DNA of 11,077 nucleotides from Microbacteriaceae bacterium (GCA_012719255.1 JAAYAS010000024.1:1-11077), one strand, 5' to 3'; counted from the stretch's first letter, positions 1-6,101 are shown. The notes: generated from the letters alone by a model not told the origin. Made by a program: numbers and translations.

Positions 1-251
1 GCGGCCGCGCGGGCCGCGATGCGGCGCGGCTGGGCGACGACGACGCGGCCGCCGGCGCCGGCGGCGAGCAGGTTCGCGACGACCGGTGGCACCACCGTCG
101 TCATGCCCGAGCCGGGCGGCGCCTCGACGACGGCGCGGCGGCCGTCGCGCAGCGCGTCGGCGAGCGGGCCGATCACCGCGGCGGCGGGGAGCCCGGCGCC
201 GATGCGCTCGAGGTCGAACGGCGCGGCCCCGGATGCGGCGGGCCGGGTCAT
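1..251 (-). CDS. hrpB: ATP-dependent helicase HrpB, N-terminal fragment (runs off the left edge)
   Basis: Only the first 83 residues are visible. The reading frame starts at an ATG at 251-249 that overlaps the stop of the upstream glycosylase gene (ATGA overlap), with GGGAGG seven bases upstream. The pattern fits the start of an HrpB-type DEAH-box superfamily 2 helicase: a short lead, a helix ending in LADALRDGRRAVV, the P-loop region APPGSGMTT (residues 44-52), then VAQPRRIAARAA (residues 72-83), matching motif Ia of HrpA/HrpB proteins. HrpB proteins are usually about 800 residues, so roughly 90 percent of the gene lies outside the window. Their cellular role is poorly defined; RNA helicase activity is presumed. 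The invariant Walker A lysine is methionine here (residue 50, codon 104-102), one base away from AAG, so ATP hydrolysis would be expected to be impaired unless this is a base-call error. HrpA is the main alternative, but APPG rather than GETG before the P-loop favours HrpB. Confidence 0.8.
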   Translation of the reverse strand, partial: MTRPAASGAAPFDLERIGAGLPAAAVIGPLADALRDGRRAVVEAPPGSGMTTVVPPVVANLLAAGAGGRVVVAQPRRIAARAA

Positions 252-886
252 GCGGGCGCCTCCCGCCGCGCACCGCGCCGGTGGGCGCCGACGAGGTCGG
301 CGTCGACGAGCCCGATCGCGGTCATCAGCGCGTACGCCGTCGTCGGCCCGACGAACGCGAAGCCGCGCGCCCGCAGCGCCGCGGCGAGCGCCGCCGACTC
401 GGCGGTGCGCGTCGGCACCTCGGCCGCGCGCCGCGGGGCGATCGGCGGGGCGGTCGCGAACGACTCGACGAGGGCGACGAGCCCGCCCGCCGGCCGCAGC
501 GCGACGGTCGCCCGGGCGTTGCCGATCGTCGCGGCGATCTTCGCGCGGTTGCGGACGATGCCCGCATCGGCGAGCAGCCGCGCCTCGTCGGCGGCGTCGA
601 AGGCGGCGACCGCGTCGGGGTCGAAGCCCGCGAAGGCGGCGCGGAACGCGGGCCGCTTCGCGAGGATCGTGCGCCACGAGAGCCCCGATTGGAAGGCTTC
701 GAGGCTGATCCGCTCGAACAGGCCGCGCTCGTCGCGCACCGGCCGGCCCCATTCGCGGTCGTAGTAGTCGCGCAGCAGCGGATCGTGCGCCGCCCACGCC
801 GGCCGCACGAGCCCGTCGTCGCCGACGACGAGCTCGCCCGCGGCGAGCGCCGCCGGGTCGGGCGCGCCGTCGAGCCGTTCAGCCAT
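248..886 (-). CDS. tag: DNA-3-methyladenine glycosylase I (TAG family, zinc-less variant)
   Basis: The 212-residue product aligns along its length with TAG, a cytoplasmic base-excision repair enzyme that removes 3-methyladenine from alkylated DNA. Recognisable blocks are DPLLRDYYDREWGRP (residues 35-49), LFERISLEAFQSGLSW (56-71), RNRAKI with the following NA pair, and GFAFVGPTTAYALMTAIGLV near the C-terminus. Glu63 aligns with E. coli Glu38, Tyr41 with Tyr16 and Trp71 with Trp46, so the base pocket looks intact. All four E. coli zinc ligands are replaced: Cys4 by Pro29, His17 by Tyr42, His175 by Asp197 and Cys179 by Ala201. An N-terminal extension of about 25 residues precedes the domain. The ATG overlaps the end of the epimerase gene by 8 bases with no strong Shine-Dalgarno sequence, so translation is probably coupled. 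The stop overlaps the helicase ATG. The family call is firm; the metal-free state is inferred from the alignment. Confidence 0.93.
   Translation of the reverse strand: MAERLDGAPDPAALAAGELVVGDDGLVRPAWAAHDPLLRDYYDREWGRPVRDERGLFERISLEAFQSGLSWRTILAKRPAFRAAFAGFDPDAVAAFDAADEARLLADAGIVRNRAKIAATIGNARATVALRPAGGLVALVESFATAPPIAPRRAAEVPTRTAESAALAAALRARGFAFVGPTTAYALMTAIGLVDADLVGAHRRGARREAPA
259..264 (-). promoter_or_regulatory. Ribosome binding site of the HrpB-type helicase gene
   Basis: GGGAGG on the minus strand lies seven bases before the ATG at 251, inside the last codons of the glycosylase gene. It supports this start and suggests reinitiation after the overlapping glycosylase stop. Confidence 0.6.
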
Positions 887-1901
887 GCACCCGCACCCAG
901 TCGACGGTGTCGTCGATCGTGTCGGCGAGGGGTCGGGGCCGCCAGCCGAGCTCGGTCTCGGCCCGCGAGCGGTCGAAGCGGCCGTTCGCGCCGAGCGTGC
1001 GCAGCGAGTACGCGGTGAACAGCGGCGCGCGCCCCTGCCGGCGCGCGAACCAGCCGCTCACCGGCGCCCACCAGCGGGCGAGGGCGATCGGCACCCGCGG
1101 CGGCGGCCGTCGACCGGCCCGCCGCGCCGCGCGGGCGACGACGTCGGCGATCTCGGCGAAGGCGCCGGTGAGGAGGTAGGCGCGCCCGCCGCGGCCGCGC
1201 TCGGCGGCGCGGATGATGCCGTCGGCGAGATCGCGCACGTCGACGAAGTCGTATCCGCCCGGCACCGTCGCCGGCAGCCGGCCGGCCACCGCCTCCCGCA
1301 CGAGCCGGGTGAGGTTGCCGTCGCCGGGGTCGCCGGGGCCGATGACGCCCGAGGGATGCACGAGCACCGGATCGAGGTCGGTCGCGGCGATCGCGATCGC
1401 GCTGCCCGCGGCCTTCGACTCGGCGTAGGGGCCGTCGACGAGCGCCGGGTCGAACGGCTCGACCTCGCGGATCGGGCCGCCGTCGGCGGGCTCGGGGATG
1501 GCGTGCACGCTCGACACGTGCACGAGCCGGGCGGCGCCGACCGCCCGGCAGGCGGCGACGACGTTCGCGGTGCCCGCGACGTTCACCGCCTCGAGCAGCG
1601 GATCGTCGCCGTCGTCGATCGAGATGCGCCCGGCCGCGTGCACGACGATCGTGCCCGCCGGCGCCGGGGGCGCCGCATCCGCCGGACCCGCCCCATCCGG
1701 ATCGCCCGAGAACGCGCGCACGAGCGCGTCGAGGTCGCGCACATCGCCCTCGACGCGCTCGACGTCGAGGCCGTGCAGCGACGAGGGGTGGCGGCCGCTG
1801 CGCAGCAGCACGCGCACGCGCTCGCCGCGGTCGACGAGCTCGCGGACGAGGCGGCTGCCGACGAAGCCGGAGGCGCCGGTGACGATCCAGAGGCGGGTCA
1901 T
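879..1901 (-). CDS. NAD(P)-dependent epimerase/dehydratase, extended SDR family
   Basis: This 340-residue protein has a Rossmann fold with the dinucleotide motif GASGFVG at residues 9-15, an acidic residue in EGDVRD (51-56), HAAG (88-91), HVSS (128-131) carrying the catalytic Ser, and the YxxxK pair Tyr159/Lys163 in YAESK. HPSGVIGPGD (182-191) and the ending FDRSRAETELGWRPRPL (309-325) are typical of extended SDRs related to dihydroflavonol-4-reductase and nucleotide-sugar or hopanoid-associated epimerases. A Pro/Ala/Asp-rich insertion at residues 65-82 looks like a surface loop. It is probably a cytosolic oxidoreductase or epimerase; the substrate cannot be read from the sequence. It is the first gene of the operon with the glycosylase and HrpB-type helicase. 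The ATG at 1901 is chosen because the dinucleotide motif begins right after it and a -10 box plus GGAGG directly precede it. The open frame continues far upstream, but only as antisense of the flotillin gene. Confidence 0.88.
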   Translation of the reverse strand: MTRLWIVTGASGFVGSRLVRELVDRGERVRVLLRSGRHPSSLHGLDVERVEGDVRDLDALVRAFSGDPDGAGPADAAPPAPAGTIVVHAAGRISIDDGDDPLLEAVNVAGTANVVAACRAVGAARLVHVSSVHAIPEPADGGPIREVEPFDPALVDGPYAESKAAGSAIAIAATDLDPVLVHPSGVIGPGDPGDGNLTRLVREAVAGRLPATVPGGYDFVDVRDLADGIIRAAERGRGGRAYLLTGAFAEIADVVARAARRAGRRPPPRVPIALARWWAPVSGWFARRQGRAPLFTAYSLRTLGANGRFDRSRAETELGWRPRPLADTIDDTVDWVRVHG

Positions 1902-1907
1902 GCCTCC

Positions 1908-1913
1908 AGCGTA
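1908..1913 (-). promoter_or_regulatory. -10 box of the epimerase-tag-hrpB operon, near-leaderless
   Basis: TACGCT on the minus strand fits the actinobacterial TAnnnT -10 element and is separated from the ATG at 1901 by six bases (GGAGGC). A start about seven bases downstream of the -10 box would begin the mRNA at or next to the ATG. The intervening GGAGG could act as a Shine-Dalgarno site only if transcription began further upstream. No clear -35 element was seen. Confidence 0.55.
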
Positions 1914-1992
1914 GGCACCCGGATGCGACGACCGCCCGATGACGCGGGCGCGCGCGGCATGGCAACCTGGTGCGACCGGCCCACCGACCCTC

Positions 1993-1998
1993 GAAGGA
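1993..1998 (+). promoter_or_regulatory. Ribosome binding site of the flotillin-like gene, in the divergent spacer
   Basis: GAAGGA lies five bases before the ATG at 2004 and fixes this start. The rest of the 1902-2003 spacer must hold the plus-strand promoter, since the neighbouring operon diverges here. No TAnnnT box is present on the plus strand; a weak candidate is CAACCT at 1963-1968 with ATGACG at 1939-1944, too poor a match to call. Confidence 0.65.
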
Positions 1999-2003
1999 CC
2001 CAC

Positions 2004-3506
2004 ATGGACTTCCTCACTGCCCCGCTCGCGATCGTCACGACCGTGATCGTCATCGTCATCCTCGTGGTCGCGGCGATCGTCTTCGCGATCATGCTCCGCA
2101 CCTGGTACCGCACCGCCGGCGCCGATGAGGCGCTCGTGATCACCGGCAAGGCGAAGCGCGACCAGACCTCCACCATCAAGGTCGTCTCGGGCGGCGGTCT
2201 GTTCATCAACCCGTTCACGCAGCGCGCCGCGAAGCTCTCGCTGCGCTCGCGGTCGATCGAGATCAAGCCGACCGCGCAGGCCGAGAACGGCGTCACCGTC
2301 GACGTCGAGGGCATCGCGCTCGTGAAGGTCGGCTCGAACCCCGACCTCATCCGCCGCGCCGCCGAGCGCTTCCTCTCGCAGGACCGCGCGATCGAGGCGT
2401 TCACCACCGAGGTGCTCGAGGGCGCGCTGCGCGGCGTGGTCGCGACGCTCACCGTCGAGAAGCTCATGAAGGACCGCAAGGCCCTCGCCGAGCAGATCGC
2501 CGAGGGCATCGAGGGCGACCTCGAGCGGCAGGGCCTCGTGCTCGACTCGTTCCAGATCCTCGGCATCACCGACCAGGGCGGCTACATCGAGGCGCTCGGC
2601 GCGAGCGAGATCCAGCGCGTGCACCGCGAGGCCGAGACCGCCCGCATCGACGCGCAGCGCGCCGTCGCGAAGCGCCAGATCGAGACCGACACCGAGACGC
2701 TCGCCGAGCGCACCGCCTTCCAGGAGAACGAGGCCGCCGCGAAGGCGACCGTGGGCCGCGCGAACGCCGAGGCCGAGCAGGCCGAGGCGCTGCGCCGCGC
2801 CGAGCTCGAGAAGGCCGTGCTCGACCAGCAGGCCGACAACAAGCAGTCGGAGCTCGACGCCGAGGTGAAGAAGGTCGCCGACGCGAACCTCTACGAGCAG
2901 CAGCGGCTCGCCGACGCCCGCGCCTACAAGGAGCAGAAGGAGGCGCAGACCCGTCAGGACGTCGCCGCCGCCGACGCCGAGGCCCGCACCACCGCGGCCC
3001 GCGCCGAGGCGACCGCCCGCACCACCGCCGCCGAGGCCGAGGCGACGGCCAGCCGCGCCCAGGCCGACGCCGAGGCGCACGCCCGCCGCGTCGAGGCCGA
3101 GGCCGAGGCCGAGGCGATCCGCGCGGCCGGCGAGGCCGAGGCCGCCTCGCAGCACGCGCTCGGCGAGGCGGTCGCCGCGCACGAGCAGGTGCTCGTCACC
3201 CAGAAGCTCATCGATCAGCTCGTGCCGATGATGGGCGAGTTCGCGAAGGCGCAGTCGGCGATCGGCGGCTACACGGTGATCTCGACCGGCTCGGCCGCCG
3301 AGCACCAGGCCGCGCAGTCGGCGGCGACCCTGCGCGCCCCGTTCGACGCGATGCGCGCCGCCACCGGCATCGACCTCGCCGCGCTCGTGCAGTCGGGCCT
3401 CGAGGGCGAGCGCACCGGCGAGGCGATCGCCCGCGGCATGCGCGACGACGCCCGCACCGGGGAGCGGCCGGCCGGCGACGCCGGCCCCGGTCCGATCTCC
3501 GAGTAG
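2004..3506 (+). CDS. Flotillin-like SPFH-domain membrane scaffold protein
   Basis: The 500-residue product starts with one hydrophobic helix (about residues 7-32, rich in Val and Ile), then WYRTAGADEALVITGK leading into an SPFH/band 7 domain (about 35-200). A long Glu/Ala-rich coiled coil follows (about 200-395), then a small C-terminal region with LIDQLVPMMGEFAK and GYTVIS and a Gly/Pro-rich tail. This order and length match bacterial flotillins (FloT/YqiK-like), which oligomerise on the inner face of the membrane and organise functional microdomains. The coiled coil has an 11-residue periodicity, strongest at residues 306-382. Unlike many bacterial flotillin loci, no NfeD-type partner gene lies next to it. 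The ATG at 2004 is set by GAAGGA upstream and by the hydrophobic helix starting at once; the longer open frame upstream is antisense of the epimerase gene. A perfect hairpin follows the stop. The family call is strong; the cargo is unknown. Confidence 0.93.
   Translation: MDFLTAPLAIVTTVIVIVILVVAAIVFAIMLRTWYRTAGADEALVITGKAKRDQTSTIKVVSGGGLFINPFTQRAAKLSLRSRSIEIKPTAQAENGVTVDVEGIALVKVGSNPDLIRRAAERFLSQDRAIEAFTTEVLEGALRGVVATLTVEKLMKDRKALAEQIAEGIEGDLERQGLVLDSFQILGITDQGGYIEALGASEIQRVHREAETARIDAQRAVAKRQIETDTETLAERTAFQENEAAAKATVGRANAEAEQAEALRRAELEKAVLDQQADNKQSELDAEVKKVADANLYEQQRLADARAYKEQKEAQTRQDVAAADAEARTTAARAEATARTTAAEAEATASRAQADAEAHARRVEAEAEAEAIRAAGEAEAASQHALGEAVAAHEQVLVTQKLIDQLVPMMGEFAKAQSAIGGYTVISTGSAAEHQAAQSAATLRAPFDAMRAATGIDLAALVQSGLEGERTGEAIARGMRDDARTGERPAGDAGPGPISE
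2919..3149 (+). repeat. 33-base / 11-residue tandem repeat inside the flotillin coiled coil
   Basis: Residues 306-382 can be written as seven consecutive 11-residue units, most starting with Arg and ending with Ala. The clearest are RTTAARAEATA (328-338) and RTTAAEAEATA (339-349), followed by SRAQADAEAHA, RRVEAEAEAEA and IRAAGEAEAAS. The DNA units of 33 bases run from 2985 to 3149; earlier units from 2919 are more diverged. Within unit 361-371 there is also a GAGGCC hexamer run at 3093-3116 (three perfect copies and one with a single change). An 11-residue period is that of a hendecad coiled coil, which winds nearly straight or slightly right-handed. Confidence 0.75.
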
Positions 3507-3522
3507 CGGCCCGGCCGCGCGA

Positions 3523-3566
3523 TCGATCCGGGTGACGGGCTCCGAGGCGCCCGTCACCCGGATCGA
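3523..3566 (+). terminator. Perfect 18-bp hairpin after the flotillin gene
   Basis: The two arms at 3523-3540 and 3549-3566 are exact reverse complements over 18 bases, with an eight-base loop (TCCGAGGC). The hairpin begins 16 bases after the flotillin stop. Only three T residues (3571-3573) follow, after CTAG, so it would be a weak-tailed intrinsic terminator of the kind common in GC-rich actinobacteria. Its 3' arm ends 13 bases before the next ATG, and it fills the place where a -35 element of the next promoter would be. Confidence 0.75.
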
Positions 3567-3567
3567 C

Positions 3568-3573
3568 TAGTTT
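3568..3573 (+). promoter_or_regulatory. -10 box for leaderless transcription of the DUF1206 gene
   Basis: TAGTTT fits TAnnnT and lies six bases before the ATG at 3580, with no Shine-Dalgarno sequence in between. Transcription starting on or beside the ATG would give a leaderless mRNA. No recognisable -35 element exists, because that region is the arm and loop of the preceding hairpin. Confidence 0.55.
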
Positions 3574-3579
3574 CGCTGC

Positions 3580-4425
3580 ATGGCGAACGAAGCGAGACAG
3601 GCCGCGTCGAAGGCGGCGCGCGGCGCCGAATCGGCCGCGAAGGGCACCGCGCGCACGGTGCAGGGCAATCCCGCCTACCGGGCGCTCGTGAAGGTCGGCA
3701 TCGCCGCCTACGGGCTCGTCCACCTGCTCATCGGCTGGCTCGCGCTGCGGCTCGCGTTCGGCGAGCGCGACGCCGAGGCGTCGAACACCGGCGCCCTCAA
3801 GGAGCTCGCCGGCACTCCCGGCGGCGCGGTGCTGCTCTGGGCGATCGGCATCGGCCTGCTCGCGCTCGTCGTGTGGCAGGGCATCGCCGCGCTCGTCGGC
3901 TACCAGGAGTTCGACGGCTTCAAGCGCGTGCGCAAGCGCCTCGGCGCGCTCGGCCGCACCGTCGTCTACGGCGCGCTCGGCGCCTCGGCGATCGGCGTCG
4001 CCCTCGGCGACCGCTCGGGCGGCGACACCGAGCAGTCGGTGACCGCCGAGCTCATGTCGATGCCGTTCGGCCCGTGGCTCGTCGCCGCGGTCGGCATCGG
4101 CGTGATCGTCTTCGGCGTCGTGCGCATCGTGAAGGGCGTGCGCGGCAAGTTCAACGAGGAGATCGAGACCGAGCTCACCGGCGCGCCCCGCTGGTTCGCG
4201 GCGGCCGGCTGGGTGGCGAAGGGCGTGGCGCTGAGCCTCGTCGGCTCGCTGTTCATCGTCGCCGCGTTCGCCCGCGACCCCGACGAGGCCGGCGGCATGG
4301 ATGCGGCGCTCACCGCCCTGCTCGAGCATCCGGGCGGCGTGGTCGCGCTCGTCGCCCTCGGCATCGGCATCGGCTGCTTCGCCGGCTGGTGCTGGTACCT
4401 GCTGCGGCACGCGAAGCACGCCTGA
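3580..4425 (+). CDS. DUF1206 domain-containing integral membrane protein
   Basis: The 281-residue protein has a charged, Ala-rich N-terminal region (residues 1-30) followed by three similar two-helix units at about 31-108, 117-185 and 205-277, giving six predicted membrane segments. Each unit starts with an Arg/Lys-Ala-Gly-Tyr-like entry (for example RALVKVGIAAYGLVHLLIGW, 34-53) and has a loop with GALKELAGTPGG or a related Pro-Gly motif before the second helix. This threefold repeat is the hallmark of DUF1206, an actinobacteria-centred family with no assigned function. The cytoplasmic segment 186-204 is Glu-rich. It probably sits in the plasma membrane. It appears to have its own leaderless promoter, so cotranscription with the flotillin gene would depend on read-through of the hairpin. 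No catalytic motif is visible, and a link with flotillin is only positional. Confidence 0.85.
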   Translation: MANEARQAASKAARGAESAAKGTARTVQGNPAYRALVKVGIAAYGLVHLLIGWLALRLAFGERDAEASNTGALKELAGTPGGAVLLWAIGIGLLALVVWQGIAALVGYQEFDGFKRVRKRLGALGRTVVYGALGASAIGVALGDRSGGDTEQSVTAELMSMPFGPWLVAAVGIGVIVFGVVRIVKGVRGKFNEEIETELTGAPRWFAAAGWVAKGVALSLVGSLFIVAAFARDPDEAGGMDAALTALLEHPGGVVALVALGIGIGCFAGWCWYLLRHAKHA

Positions 4426-4439
4426 GGCGGATCGCCGAC

Positions 4440-4466
4440 CCGCCGGGCGCCCGCTCAGCCCGGCGG
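4440..4466 (+). terminator. 9-bp GC hairpin after the DUF1206 gene
   Basis: CCGCCGGGC at 4440-4448 pairs exactly with GCCCGGCGG at 4458-4466 across a nine-base loop. It begins 14 bases after the DUF1206 stop and ends two bases before the -10 box of the next gene. There is no T tract, so termination is uncertain; the placement mirrors the larger hairpin upstream of the DUF1206 gene. Confidence 0.45.
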
Positions 4467-4468
4467 CG

Positions 4469-4474
4469 TACCGT
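4469..4474 (+). promoter_or_regulatory. -10 box for leaderless transcription of the CYTH-CHAD gene
   Basis: TACCGT fits TAnnnT and lies seven bases before the ATG at 4482. No Shine-Dalgarno sequence is present in the gap, so a leaderless transcript is the simplest reading. Confidence 0.5.
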
Positions 4475-4481
4475 CGGGGCC

Positions 4482-6017
4482 ATGCCGAACCATCAGCCCG
4501 CGACCGCCTCGCGCGAGGCGGAGCGCAAGTACGCCCTGCCCTCCCGGGTCGACGACGCCGCGCCGGGGCGGCCGCTCGGCGAGCTGCTCGACCTCGAGCG
4601 GCTCGGCGCGCACTCGCCCGAGCGCGTCGACGTGCTCGTCGCCGACTACTCCGACACCCCCGAGCTCGACCTGCTGCGCGCGAAGATCACGCTGCGCCGG
4701 CGCACCGGCGGCGGCGATGCCGGCTGGCACCTGAAGACGCCGGGGCGCCGCGAGGGCGACGACGTGCGCGGCGAGGTGCGGCTGCCGCTCACCGCCGGCC
4801 TGCGGGTGCCGGCCTCGATGCGGGCGATGGTCGCCGACCTCGTCGGCGAGCGCCCGCTGCTGCCGATCGTGCGGCTCACGACGGTGCGCGGCACCACCGA
4901 GCTCTACCGCGCCGACGGCTCGGTGCGCGCCGAGCTCTGCCGCGACCGGGTCACCGCCGAGGTGCGGCGCTGCGACGCGCTGCGCGAGCTCGAGTGGTCG
5001 GAGCTCGAGCTCGAGCTCGCCCCCGACGAGCCGACCGCCGCGTTCGACGAGCTCGAGCCGATGCTGCTCGACGCGGGCTGCGTGCGCGACCACGCGCCGT
5101 CGAAGCTCGCCCGCATCCTCGCCGATGTGCCGCCGATGCCCGACCCCGATTTCGGCACGCCGGCCGCCGAGGCGGTGGCCGCGCTGATGGCGGTGCACTT
5201 CGGCCGGCTGCAGTCGCTCGAGGTGCCGATGCTCGCGAACGAGCCGGATGCGGTGCATCAGGCGCGGGTCGCGATGCGGCGCATGCGCAGCCACCTGCAG
5301 GCCTTCCGGCGCGTGTTCGACCGCGCCGACGCGGAGCGGCTGCGCGAGGAGATGCGCTGGGCGGGGGAGCGGTGCAGCGAGGCCCGCGACGCCGAGGTGC
5401 TCGGCGAGGAGCTCGACGCGCTGCTCGACGGACTCGACGGCGACGAGCTCGTCGGCCCGGTGCGGGAGCGCATCGACTCGGCGATCGCCGAGCGGCACCG
5501 CAAGGGGCTCACCCGGATGCGGCAGGCGGTCGCCTCGGCGCGCTGGGACGCGTTCATGGCCTCGGCGGCGGAGTTCCTCGTCGACGCCCCCGCCTCGGGC
5601 AAGGGCCGCCGGCCGGCCGGCACGGTGCTGCCGAAGCTCGTCGATCGCGCGATCGAGCGCGTCGTCGCGCGCACCGAGCGGGCGGATGCGGACCCGGCCG
5701 ATCTCGAGCGCTGGCACGAGGTGCGCAAGGGCGCGAAGCGGGTGCGGTACGCGTTCGAGACCCTCGAGGCGCTCGAGCTGCCGGGCGCGGAGCAACGGCG
5801 CCGCGCGTGGAAGGCGATCGCCGAGGACTTCGGCGAGATCCAGGACGCGGCGATCCTCGGCGAGCAGCTCGCGGCGTTCGAGCGCGGCGCCGAGGCGGCC
5901 GGCGAGCCGCTCGACACCTACGAGCTGCTGCGCGACCGGCTCGGCGACCGTCGCGATGAGCGGCTCGAGCGGGTGCGGGGCATGCTCGGCGATGCGCTCG
6001 CCGAGCACGGGGGCTGA
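4482..6017 (+). CDS. CYTH and CHAD two-domain protein (triphosphate tunnel / polyphosphate-binding)
   Basis: The 511-residue protein has two domains. The N-terminal CYTH domain (about 10-213) shows the signature ExExK as Glu12, Glu14 and Lys16, then AKITLRRR (67-74), Lys85 in WHLKTPG, EVRLPL (98-103), RDR (154-156), the alternating Glu174/176/178 strand and SKLARIL (207-213): the charged residues that line a triphosphate tunnel and hold metal ions. The C-terminal CHAD domain (about 228-508) is helical and basic, with both conserved histidine blocks: VHQARVAMRRMRS around His259 and WHEVRKGAKRVRYAFE around His412. Family knowledge: CYTH enzymes hydrolyse triphosphate-containing substrates, and CHAD domains bind inorganic polyphosphate. 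Together they suggest a cytosolic polyphosphate or triphosphate hydrolase or binder; the true substrate is unproven. No polyphosphate kinase gene is nearby. The ATG at 4482 is chosen because ExExK follows and the -10 box precedes; the frame is open upstream but overlaps the DUF1206 gene. Confidence 0.9.
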   Translation: MPNHQPATASREAERKYALPSRVDDAAPGRPLGELLDLERLGAHSPERVDVLVADYSDTPELDLLRAKITLRRRTGGGDAGWHLKTPGRREGDDVRGEVRLPLTAGLRVPASMRAMVADLVGERPLLPIVRLTTVRGTTELYRADGSVRAELCRDRVTAEVRRCDALRELEWSELELELAPDEPTAAFDELEPMLLDAGCVRDHAPSKLARILADVPPMPDPDFGTPAAEAVAALMAVHFGRLQSLEVPMLANEPDAVHQARVAMRRMRSHLQAFRRVFDRADAERLREEMRWAGERCSEARDAEVLGEELDALLDGLDGDELVGPVRERIDSAIAERHRKGLTRMRQAVASARWDAFMASAAEFLVDAPASGKGRRPAGTVLPKLVDRAIERVVARTERADADPADLERWHEVRKGAKRVRYAFETLEALELPGAEQRRRAWKAIAEDFGEIQDAAILGEQLAAFERGAEAAGEPLDTYELLRDRLGDRRDERLERVRGMLGDALAEHGG

Positions 6018-6033
6018 GCCGCCGCGGCCGACG

Positions 6034-6101
6034 GTCGTCGGCGCCGGTCGGGCGGCCGCGCGGGTCGGCCGGCGGCGCGGGTCGGTCGGCCGCGCGGGTC
6101 A
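6034..6101. repeat. Four-copy 17-base tandem repeat in the convergent spacer
   Basis: Four 17-base units lie end to end at 6034-6050, 6051-6067, 6068-6084 and 6085-6101. Units two to four differ only at positions 2, 7 and 17 (consensus GNCGGCSGCGCGGGTCG); the first matches the fourth at 13 of 17 positions. The last three bases of the fourth unit are the stop codon of idi, read on the minus strand. The array fills most of the spacer between the convergent CYTH-CHAD and idi genes. A small hairpin (GCCGAC-GGTC-GTCGGC, 6027-6042) overlaps its left end but has no T run, so no firm terminator can be called for either gene. Confidence 0.75.

Noticed and set aside
1902..3557. Upstream extension of the epimerase frame (892 codons in total) through the flotillin gene
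   Set aside because: The added part is antisense of the flotillin gene and the Rossmann motif begins right after the ATG at 1901, which has a -10 box and GGAGG.
3208..4419. A 403-codon minus-strand frame opposite the DUF1206 gene
   Set aside because: It has His/Asp/Glu/Arg-rich shadow composition and no motif, whereas the opposite strand gives a coherent six-helix membrane protein.
3873..4481. Upstream extension of the CYTH-CHAD frame
   Set aside because: It overlaps the DUF1206 gene in another frame and is Arg-rich nonsense; the CYTH signature starts 11 residues after the ATG at 4482.
6027..6042. Six-bp hairpin after the CYTH-CHAD stop as a terminator
   Set aside because: The stem is short, lacks a T run, and falls within a self-similar GC-rich repeat where such stems arise by chance.
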